Below are positions 57,901 through 64,000 of a stretch of DNA of 64,000 bases, piece after piece. Each line of letters begins with the position of its first letter. The first letter of the stretch is position 1. The notes below the pieces were generated by a model. The model was given only the letters and a program-made list of their open reading frames with translations, did not search any database and was not told the origin of the DNA. A program made the position numbers and the translations under genes. The DNA comes from Sabellastarte sp. h YS-2021 (taxonomy: Eukaryota; Annelida; Polychaeta; Sabellida; Sabellidae), in NCBI GenBank assembly GCA_964017235.1, contig OZ024936.1, forward strand, positions 52,751,028 to 52,815,027, given 5' to 3'.

Positions 57901-60900
57901 TTAAAAATGAAGAATTAGTGAAATTTTGAAATTTTTACCTTGCTAAAATTTCTGCTCATACAGTATTCTACTAACTATGACTAATGTATTAGTTCCTTAG
58001 ACATTTATTGAGATGTTCTAAATTGTTTTAAATAAAGTATGTAAAAAACTTTGAAGCACAATCATTATTACTGTTCTCATAAAGACTTTACACAGCACTA
58101 AATTACACAACAGCCTTTTTTTGAGAAAACAAATTTGCACTTTGCTGAGGACATACTGATAGACATCGCCATTTTCATGTCTTCTGTTTTTATATAAATA
58201 CACATTCATTATTATATATCTTCTACTGTGTAGGTCTACACATGGTTGATGTTTCTGACCCACTGAATCCCACCTTTTCTGGCTGCTTTGATGATGATGG
58301 TTATAGTCATGATGCACAGTGTCTCGTTTATCAAGGACCTGATACCAGGTAGAGTGTCTCAATCTGCATTTATATTTATACCATAGATACAAGTACTTCA
58401 AACACTAAAGAGAGACACTAATAGTAGGTACAATACCCAGTTTTCACTTCTTGGCCTGTGTATCTTCATTTGCGAGGTTGGCCAGTACATTTTGAAGCCT
58501 GTCATTTAATGGCTGGAAGTCAGTCCAAATAAAGGTGCAAAGCTGAGATGACAGGAAGGTTTGACGAACTTTATGCCCTTAAAAGTACGGATGTTATATT
58601 TGAAAAGAATATCATATGAAATGGTGAGCCGGTGGTGTTCTTCAAGATAGGGTGTGACATGACTCATTCTGCCAGTCTGAAAACATTCGGGTATTACCAT
58701 GTATTGCTATAAAATAGCTGATTTAATTCTGTGAGTGATTTGAATAAAAGTGTAAAAATAGGAGTTTTGTGACTTTGTTACATAGTAATAATTCTAATTC
58801 TAATTGGACGTTTATAGCGTTTAATCTCCCCTATTCAAAGGGGACTCTAAGGCGCAACAAAACCAAAACAGTCAACCAATTTCAGTAACCAGGCACAGAA
58901 AAAAAGGCCAAGCACCACAGAGAATACCAGGGGGTGACTAAGACTAAGGTGAGTATGCCTTGGTTACAGGTAGGTTTTGAGCTGCTTTCTGAGAGAGGCT
59001 AAAGAGGGGATGCACGTATCTCATCAGGAATATGATTCCAAAGAATGGGGACATCAAAAGAAAAACTGTTACCAAACTGCTTGACCGATTTATGAATAGA
59101 GAGGTTGGTTCTTTGGAACCACAAGGAAATTATCACCACTTTGACTGCACTTGGTACTGTCAGAACTGCTGTAGTAAGAGATATATGGATCCAAATACTT
59201 GGGAAAACAAGCCTGAAGAAACTTGTAAACAAGAGTGGCTGTTTTAAAGACAGAGCGATGTTCAAAAGGAAGCCAATGCAATTTCTTAAGCACAAGAGTT
59301 ATACTACCGTATCTACTAGTGTTTGACACGATTCTTGCTGCACTATTTTGGATGCATTGTAATTTGTGAAGATTGAACTTAGAGAGACTCCTGACAAAAG
59401 TGAGTTACAGTAATCCAATGGACTTCTAGCAAGAGCAGAAGCATCATGAGTAAGAATTCACCTGACATGTCTAAAGTCATGGAGTTGCACAAAACAATTT
59501 TTGCAGACATTCTGGACATGTTTGGTTATTCCTCTGTCTTTTTGAACCAAATACAATAAACTTAGTCCTATCTGGTTTCAGTTTCAGCTTACTAGTTGAC
59601 ATCCAGTCTTTTACATCATCTAGGCACCTGTTCAACTGTTCAAAGGCAGCAGATGAATACTTCTGGGATAGCATCTCTTATCTGAACTCTGAAAAAAACT
59701 CTTATTTTCTGCCTGTATTTTAGGTACAACGGTCGAGAAATCTGCTACTGTTTCAATGAGGATTCATTCACTATTGTTGATGTCACAGACAGGAAGAACG
59801 GTCAAATGCTGTCCAGAGTAAAGTATAATGGAATGAAATACACTCACCAGGCAAGTGTAACCGAGATATCTGATTCCCAAAGACTCTTAGCCAATATGCA
59901 TTGTAACTCACTTAAGCAGCACCTGTGCTTTAAGATGTAGACTGTAAGTTGCAACAACCAAAAACGGATTCTAATTTTCAAAATCCTCGGAAACTAACTG
60001 ATGGTTATCCATAAACTTTAAGTTTTCAGCTGTTTTTTTCACAAGTTGCCATACACAAATGAAAGAAAAATTAGGACTATGCTAGGCTTAACCCTGCTCC
60101 CTAAAAATTGTCTATTTTTCTTTAGATGATATGTTTGCTGATCTGTATGGATAAACTAACAAAAGAAACGACAAAAGGCAATAATCAAGGGACATTCTAG
60201 GTCCGTAACCCTGGTGCCAGTTTTACAAAGGGTAGTACACTTGCCCGACTTAAACTAGGTCAGGGACTTAAATCTGACCAATGTTTTTGTCTTAGCCATG
60301 TCTTGGGCTTAAATGGATTTCACCGACGGTGACTTAACTTAGTCCAAGCCTATCAAACAACCACAGTTGTTTTCTATGTCATGTGACCTTTTATTTCAAG
60401 TCAAAATGTACTGGTGACATATTTCCTTTTACATATTTTATCATCACCAAATTGTTGTTTTTTCAATGGATATCCTTGAACCACATAAATATCCAAAGAC
60501 TAATTTACGAAGATGTTCTATATGTTTATTCTTTATTTTCAGGCTTTTTAAATTTTGGGGTGGAGAAAAATTTACTGTAGCCATACTTATGTCTTTGTTT
60601 ACACAAGTTAAGCCCACTCCCAGGTAGGATTTACTCTAAATCCAAGACTTAGCCAAAACCTCTCGAGTCTAAGAGCACAGATTTATCCTGAGTTTCAGAT
60701 GAAGTCTTAACTTTATATGCAAGTTCTTGTTAAAGTCCTTTTGTGTTACCGGTCCTGGAGCTGCAAGTATGAATCAGGTCAAAATATTAATTGGGGAAGC
60801 TTCAGCTGGAGAGATGAATCTTGAGATACTTTCTAAAGAGTTCAAAACAGTTGATGCATGAGGATTGAAAGATGTTTGTGGTATTTGTGGACTTTCTATC

Positions 60901-63263
60901 AAACGAAATGTCTAGAAGGAACTGGAATGTTAAACAACCAAGTCTGCCATTTCTAGAGAAGATATATGGATGGAGTTTTTCACTGAAGTATACAGACCAT
61001 CTCAATATCAGTATCTGATCAGCTCAATTTTGAACTGTACCCTACATATTACTAGGAGTTTTTTTCGAATATTTGTTCAGTAGAAACTAGAAGCCTGAGA
61101 ACTCTTCAGTATTTTCACTGATATTGAACATTTTATTTTCGATAAATTTGTTTTTGTCCATAGAAATATTTGTTTAGATGGTTACAACCAGTTAGTGCAT
61201 ACTAAACTTAGAGTACCTGGATATGGGTCAGGTACTGGGAAACACGTGCCCCCAGCCATATTTAGGTTTTGACTCACATAACCTTATGAAAATGAAAATC
61301 AGATTTTATTTTTTTTTACAAAAGGTAGTTTGTTTAGCTCACATAACCTTATGTAAGTAAAAATCAGATTTCATTTTTTTTTTCACAAAAGGTAGTTTGC
61401 TAAGATCACATAACCTTATGAAAATGAAAATCAGATTTCATTTATTTCACAAAAGGTAGTTTTTTTAGCTCACATAACCTTATGAAAATAAAAATCAGAT
61501 TTCATTTTTTTCACAAAAGGTAGTTTGTTTAGCTCATATAACCTTATGAAAATGAAAATCAGATTTCATTTCACCATTTCACAGATTTGATAATTCAGAA
61601 CTTCTGGGGCCGATTTCACAAAGGGACTTAAGTCCAGATTTAGACTTAAATTTAAGACTTTGGTCTTAAATTTTGTCAAAAGAATGTTAAGTCTGTGGTC
61701 TTGACTTAGTGGATTTCACAAAACAGCTAAGTCCATGAAACTGCTAAGTCAGTTGACTTAACTTTAAATCTGGGAGTTAGTTGGCTTAAAGTTTGTAAAG
61801 AGGACTTAAATATGGCCGCCATAAACTTTTCTCCACTTCAAAATTTGAAATGGCCGTAAATAAAGTATAATTACACAGAACACCTCACTAAAGTAGCCTT
61901 TGGGAAGTTTATATGTGGCAACAAGGTTTACCATTTCAAAACAGCCTTTATCTTTAGATAAAATACATCAATTGAAGGATATGTGGCACCAACATTATAT
62001 TTTGAATATATATAAAAGGTCACATGACACAGAAAACCACTGTGGTTATTTGATAAGCTTGGACTTAGCTAAGTCACCTTTGTGAAATCTGTTTTAAGTC
62101 TCAGACCTAACTAAGACCAAAGTCTTATATTTAAGTCCCTGACTTAGCCAATAAAGGGACTTAGTTTAAGTCCTTTAGTGAAATCGGCCGGAGCATTTAG
62201 AATCACCCAAACCATGCCGAGATTCAGAGAATGGGCTTTTCATTTTCAGGGCTGGGCCACAGAGGACAACCACTACCTCTATATGGATGATGAACAGGAT
62301 GAAGTTTACTCTGATGCTTGGTATGTTTATGGTGTTCCATTAGCTTATCTGAAATGTACTATTTCAAAATGAGATGTATCACAATCTAACCTGTAAAACA
62401 GTTCATATTAACTGCTAAGTTGATTGTAAAACCTGTAAAATGGTATCATATTTGTTTTGTTCTTTTTGTTTGAGTCTATAATGTGACTATATCTATTACA
62501 TGTGCTTTAAATGTGACATATTAATAAAATATCAATTTTACTAGGCTATGTAATAGATCATTAGTTTATAGGAGAAATATCAAAATACTTTTTGAAAGCA
62601 ATTACCAAGGCTGTATTTGTCTTGAATTATATACCTATACATGATCAAAGTAAAAAGCTACATCGTTGGGTCTTGAATACATTTTGAAGTTTCAATGTAT
62701 ACAAAGGGAGTAATTCAGTAGATCACAAACTCAATACATCAAACATCCAGTATGCGACAGAGCTGATGAGCCAGATACTTGGTGTCAAATATTTGACGCA
62801 CCACACATTCTATGTGTCACATTGTTTAAACATTGCATGTTTAGTACATCGCATACATTATAAATCACACTCAGGGTGTCACAGGTTTTATACATCATAC
62901 ATTCAGTACATGATAGATTTTATACATCACACATTCTATATGTTACAGACTTCAGAAATCACACATTCAGTTCATAATAGATTTGATGCATGACACATTC
63001 AGCATGTCACAGATTTATGCATCACACACATTTTGTGTACAATAGATCAGAATCATGACACATTCAGCATGCCACATCACACATTTTTGTGTACAATAGA
63101 TCAGAATCATAACACATTCCGTGTACAATAGATGTCACACTTTATTTTTAGGACAAAGACATATGTGTGGGATATTAGTAATCTGACCAATCCTGTGAAT
63201 CATTACACCCATCTTTCAACTGAAACCGCTATTGACCATAATCTCTACATTGATGGTGACATT
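42926..63263 (+). CDS. Paralogue B: secreted TSP1-like + choice-of-anchor-B protein (gene span, 3'-partial)
   Basis: Exons 2-12 join in frame to about 414 codons (counting the start codon). Approximate layout: signal peptide 1-16; TSP1-like module 17-110 (CVVGPWGEWGRC, ACLENRTCPEN, PCVD); then choice-of-anchor-B from PCQNVDLLAFLNFTDLG onward with NDLWVWHD, SFVRVTDPENPEV, GHGMQVFDL, SNAHNIVAN, GLHMVDVSDPLNP, HDAQC, GREICYCFNEDSFTIVDVTD, THQGWATED, AIDHNLY. The product should be secreted or extracellular; its ligand is unknown. About 100 C-terminal residues are expected beyond the right edge. Exon 1 is not settled. The gene lies head to head with paralogue A, and exon phases agree throughout, so the pair arose by inverted duplication. 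Confidence 0.92.
43250..43455. mobile_element. MITE fragment ('GGCCGATTTCACAAAGG' family)
   Basis: Shares the interior ggccatgtttaagtctttgt and gacttagcc/aaagttaagtc-rich text with the copies at 54.9, 60.2 and 61.6 kb. Its ends are missing. It lies in intron 2 of paralogue B. Confidence 0.5.
43985..44258 (+). repeat. Minisatellite in intron 2 of paralogue B, near exon 3
   Basis: Five or so units of about 45-60 bp with CGTTTTCATCTGATATTGAA and TCAATAATGTAATAATTG. It is related to the array in the same intron of paralogue A, so the repeat predates the duplication or spread between copies. Confidence 0.75.
44266..44397 (+). CDS. Paralogue B exon 3 (TSP1-like, first half)
   Basis: 132 nt, acceptor CACACAG and donor GTAAGC. 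It encodes SCVVGPWGEWGRCQSLKSC. Both tryptophans and the cysteines of the W-x2-W-x2-C motif are present. Confidence 0.92.
44990..45480 (+). pseudogene. Non-LTR retrotransposon RT C-terminus fragment
   Basis: With frame changes it gives GYDASTMWSALPDEICVSP then SAASVREKLKSYLYTKTYPP. These are the 'LWNSLPxxIR...LKxxLF' landmarks at the end of CR1/Jockey-type ORF2. It lies in intron 3 of paralogue B. Confidence 0.7.
45527..45935 (+). repeat. Minisatellite abutting exon 4 of paralogue B
   Basis: Four units of about 97-107 bp starting at 45,529, 45,628, 45,724 and 45,831 (tgggagaggag, tgattaaatgctcc, tgtaaatgtttttcaatttt, ctgtgtgttttcat). The exon 4 acceptor's polypyrimidine tract, TTTTCTGTGTGTTTTCCAG, is the start of a fifth unit. 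Confidence 0.85.
45939..46073 (+). CDS. Paralogue B exon 4 (TSP1-like, second half)
   Basis: 135 nt, acceptor TTTTCCAG and donor GTAAGT. It encodes MEEKEANYERTQACLENRTC then PENAPQQSIRRAQPCVD. Confidence 0.9.
46074..48309 (+). other. Paralogue B intron 4
   Basis: AT-rich, with the hairpin at 47,708 and a (CA)n tract at 47,984-48,005. A degraded SINE head may lie at 46,300-46,380. No ORF of note. Confidence 0.5.
47708..47818. repeat. Variable-stem hairpin B
   Basis: Arms 47,708-47,749 and 47,777-47,818 pair with few mismatches (CATTATGTAAACTTAATG core). The loop contains GGCCCTTTCAGGGCCTCA. The ends (GATAATTGCCTCGTG / CACTTGGCCATTATC) and loop match hairpin A at 6,288, but the stem differs. 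It lies in intron 4 of paralogue B. Confidence 0.85.
48310..48391 (+). CDS. Paralogue B exon 5
   Basis: 82 nt, acceptor TTTCTAG and donor GTAAGA. It encodes MSGIFPCQNVDLLAFLNFTD then LGYDGPR. The CxNVDLL opening is the start of the choice-of-anchor-B domain. No counterpart was found in paralogue A. Confidence 0.9.
48392..51270 (+). other. Paralogue B intron 5, main part
   Basis: No exon or recognised element. At 50,455 is a TTTTCAGTTTAATATGCAAA block, an outlying copy of the exon 6 start. Short tandem text (ctactac/tatcagtgactacactgtt) lies at 50,700-50,860. Confidence 0.45.
51270..51694 (+). repeat. Minisatellite abutting exon 6 of paralogue B
   Basis: Seven or eight units of about 45-65 bp built from GTCTGTCTCATTTCTGTCAC and TTAGTTAGAAAGTATCAG. 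Some units carry CTTAACAGGCAATGATA or TTTAATAGGCAATAATA, near-copies of the first bases of exon 6 (TTTAATAGGCAATGACC). Confidence 0.85.
51695..51841 (+). CDS. Paralogue B exon 6
   Basis: 147 nt, acceptor TTTTCAG and donor GTAAGT. It encodes IGNDLWVWHDTQSDPVQHYV and GTSFVRVTDPENPEVLGTL. Confidence 0.93.
52246..52607. mobile_element. MITE with CACGA-type ends
   Basis: The left end CACCGGTTTGACGAACCCTC and the right end reading inward GGCCAGTTTCACGAGGCGTC are imperfect inverted repeats. The interior is full of 'aaggaag/ttccttt' palindromes. A fragment lies at 54,365-54,412. It lies in intron 6 of paralogue B. Confidence 0.6.
52972..53669. mobile_element. GC-rich non-autonomous element with inverted ends
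   Basis: The left end TGCCCTTGTTCCACC and the right end inward GGGTGTTCCACCACACAACT are inverted relatives. The interior repeats GGGACTAAGGGTCG and GCCTGGGACTAAG. Its base composition is much richer in G+C than the flanks. No intact ORF. It lies in intron 6 of paralogue B. Confidence 0.55.
54013..54097 (+). CDS. Paralogue B exon 7
   Basis: 85 nt, acceptor GACACAG and donor GTACAT. It encodes TSNLWRDMKVVDDYAFIVSE then ASGHGMQ. Confidence 0.93.
54911..55463. mobile_element. MITE, 'GGCCGATTTCACAAAGG' family, diverged copy
   Basis: The left end is ATCCGATTTCACAAAAGGGT. The interior aaccacagt...ggtgtcatgtgaccc is shared with 60.4 and 62.0 kb. It lies in intron 7 of paralogue B. Confidence 0.6.
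55946..56132 (+). CDS. Paralogue B exon 8
   Basis: 187 nt, acceptor CTGCAG and donor GTACTT. It encodes VFDLSQLRGLAPDTNRKFSV, SNVSNAHNIVANVATKTVFI and, at the end, ERKSKCLEGG. Confidence 0.92.
56437..57455. repeat. Degraded 5S-derived repeat fragments
   Basis: A minus-strand 3' part is at 56,437-56,540 (gagcagtgcactagag, ataaattgtggg). Leaders are at 57,010-57,055 and 57,310-57,350 (TCTAGAGATCAC). A plus-strand 3' part with ggactttcatcaatta, gatggcttttcagctcat and the cttttcgg end is at 57,365-57,455. The box C region is lost. It lies in intron 8 of paralogue B; ORFs here are not supported. Confidence 0.5.
58234..58348 (+). CDS. Paralogue B exon 9
   Basis: 115 nt, acceptor TGTGTAG and donor GTAGAG. 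It encodes LHMVDVSDPLNPTFSGCF and YSHDAQCLVYQGPDTR. Confidence 0.94.
58786..59680 (-). pseudogene. Non-LTR retrotransposon ORF2 3' part (CR1/Jockey-like)
   Basis: On the minus strand, with frameshifts: LNRCLDDVKDWMSTSKLKLK, IVFGSKRQR, LDYCNSLLSGVSLSKFNLHK, LQCIQNSAARIVSNTSR, LKKLHWLPFEHRSVFKTA, VYKFLQACFPKYL, NHIPDEIRAS, LRKQLKTYL. The 3' tail reads aggcgcaac-to-attctaattctaatt. The catalytic RT core is absent (5' truncated). It lies in intron 9 of paralogue B. Confidence 0.85.
59724..59850 (+). CDS. Paralogue B exon 10, with GC donor
   Basis: 127 nt, acceptor TTTTAG. The donor is CAG/GCAAGT, a standard GC-AG intron signal. No GT donor keeps the frame and the THQ/GWATED junction. It encodes YNGREICYCFNEDSFTIVDV, then TDRKNGQMLSRVKYNGMKYT ending HQ. 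Confidence 0.92.
60212..60757. mobile_element. MITE, 'GGCCGATTTCACAAAGG' family, copy
   Basis: The left end is TGCCAGTTTTACAAAGGGTA. The interior includes caaccacagttg, atgtcatgtgacctttta and gacttagccaaaacc. It ends tgttaccggtcctgg. It lies in intron 10 of paralogue B. Confidence 0.6.
61262..61590 (+). repeat. Minisatellite in intron 10 of paralogue B
   Basis: Five units of about 60-66 bp: TCACATAACCTTATGAAAAT, GAAAATCAGATTTCATTT, CACAAAAGGTAGTTTGTTTA. Highly similar to each other, so likely young. Confidence 0.92.
61606..62191. mobile_element. MITE, 'GGCCGATTTCACAAAGG' family, best copy
   Basis: The left end GGCCGATTTCACAAAGGGAC and the right end inward GGCCGATTTCACTAAAGGAC are near-perfect inverted repeats of about 28 bp. 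The sub-terminal parts are dense in 'gacttaagtc' palindromes. Length about 585 bp. It ends 58 bp before exon 11 of paralogue B. Confidence 0.8.
62250..62320 (+). CDS. Paralogue B exon 11
   Basis: 71 nt, acceptor TTTTCAG and donor GTATGT. It encodes GWATEDNHYLYMDDEQDEVY then SDA. The acidic DDExDE loop is kept. Confidence 0.92.
62690..63130 (+). repeat. Minisatellite in intron 11, just before exon 12
   Basis: A dozen or so units of about 30-37 bp: CATCACACATTCAGTATGTC, CACAGATTTTATA. It ends 20 bp before the exon 12 acceptor. Units carry ATTCAG/GTCACAG acceptor-like strings. Confidence 0.85.
63152..63263 (+). CDS. Paralogue B exon 12 (last exon in window)
   Basis: 112 nt, acceptor TTTTTAG and donor GTAAGT. 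It encodes KTYVWDISNLTNPVNHYTHL then AIDHNLYIDGDI. The frame continues past the window. Confidence 0.93.
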
Positions 63264-63319
63264 GTAAGTACCATAATTTTTTCCAGTTTAAAATTAATGC
63301 CAGCTTCAAAGAAATGATA

Positions 63320-63554
63320 GGGGCCACGGTGGCAGAGTGGTAACACTCTCGCCTCCCACCTCTGAGGCCAGGGTTCGGTTCCCAGCATGGCCTGAAGTGG
63401 GAAAGCTGGTAGTTGGTCAGCAGTTTGCAGTACTGAAACCCTGACAAACTGTATGTACTGGTTTCCTCTGCCCTTCCAACTACCCGTCATGATATGACCT
63501 GTACAGTGTTAAAAGCGATGTAAAACCCCAAATAAATAAATAAATAAAAATAAA
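63320..63554 (+). mobile_element. tRNA-headed SINE (family 1)
   Basis: Head GGGGCCACGGTGGCAGAGTG, box B AGGGTTCGGTTCCC, tail AAAAGCGATGTAAAACCCC then (AAAT)n. A 14-bp duplication TCAAAGAAATGATA / TCAAAGAAACGATA (one mismatch) is at 63,306-63,319 and 63,555-63,568. It sits 57 bp past exon 12 of paralogue B. Confidence 0.9.
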
Positions 63555-63739
63555 TCAAAGAAACGATAAGTCTTTGGGTATTTCCATATAATCATTTCTC
63601 ATACCATATTTGTGGTCTAGCTTTTACACCAACTTCATTGTGGAACTCGTACCTTTGGTTATTTATTTATGTATTTATTTGGGGTTTTATTTTTGGTTCT
63701 AATCTTGGTACCAAGCTAAAGATGTTAAACCTTTGTTGT

Positions 63740-64000
63740 AACTATTTATTGTTCAGGCTACCAATTGCATAGCAACACTTAGTAATAGTTTTACAATGTT
63801 CTAGTTCCTTAATACTGGCACACTGTTCTAGTTACATTGTAATACCCGGTAATAAAGGCACTCTATTCTTCCTTGTTGTACTGCAGATTCTGAGTTCATG
63901 GTAATATTTTGTAATAAAAAAAAACTCTGTTCTTCATCATTATCCTGCAGATATGGTATGCTAATTATATGGTAACACATGATAAATTAGTATCATCTTA
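63740..64000 (+). repeat. Tandem repeat at the right edge
   Basis: Imperfect units of about 70-75 bp: CATGGTAATATTTTGTAATA, CACTCTATTCTTC and TTATCCTGCAG or TTGTACTGCAG. The CTGCAG strings are acceptor-like. It lies in intron 12 of paralogue B and may lead up to exon 13 outside the window. Confidence 0.7.

Noticed and set aside
63951-64000. Possible exon 13 of paralogue B after CCTGCAG (reads IWYANY...)
   Set aside because: Only NY matches the family (QANYxAGL expected), and the stretch is a unit of the local tandem repeat.

Overview
This is eukaryotic, AT-rich, intron-rich DNA from an invertebrate. A bivalve mollusc (or another lophotrochozoan) is the best guess. That rests on recurring short elements that look like bivalve repeats: tRNA-headed SINEs ending near AAAGCGACGTAAAACCCC, 5S-rRNA-like SINEs and palindromic 'cacgaaaggtc' MITEs. 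The taxon is inference; the elements are seen directly.

Host genes. Two paralogous multi-exon genes lie head to head. Paralogue A runs leftward from a TATA box at 16.76 kb to beyond the left edge. Paralogue B runs rightward from about 42.9 kb to beyond the right edge. Exon by exon they share intron phases, and nearly all exon lengths are identical (46, 132, 135, 147, 85, 115, 127 and 112 nt). Each encodes a secreted protein: signal peptide, a thrombospondin-type-1-like cysteine module, then a choice-of-anchor-B/LVIVD beta-propeller-like domain. The last exon(s) of both fall outside the window. I cannot find exon 5 of A, and without it A cannot splice in frame. Between the paralogues is a two-coding-exon gene (22.7-24.1 kb, 383 aa) that I do not recognise. 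It has an N-myristoylation-type start and a polybasic C-terminus.

Mobile DNA. A decayed PIF/Harbinger transposon (31,506-35,712, TAA target duplication) carries a broken MADF/Myb-like gene and a broken DDE transposase. Just right of it is a 6.65-kb LINE of L1/Tx1 type (35,916-42,563, minus strand). It is bounded by a perfect 15-bp target-site duplication and an L1-like TTTT/A nick site. It holds an unbroken 1,248-codon endonuclease-reverse transcriptase ORF and, at its 5' end, an ORF that is a whole NADAR (YbiA-like) domain. NADAR proteins remove ADP-ribose from guanine, so a NADAR inside a retrotransposon is the most striking thing in the window. ORF2 has substitutions at a catalytic Asp in both the endonuclease and the RT, so this copy is probably dead.

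Other content. There are degraded RT fragments from another LINE family at 30.8, 45.2 and 59.2 kb. There are at least seven tRNA-like SINEs, several with clear target duplications, and 5S-rRNA-derived repeats including a tandem triplet at 19.2-19.65 kb. Several MITE families are present. Two hairpins (6.3 and 47.7 kb) have conserved ends and loop but unrelated stems. Several minisatellites sit directly upstream of exons, and in some the repeat unit includes a copy of the splice acceptor.
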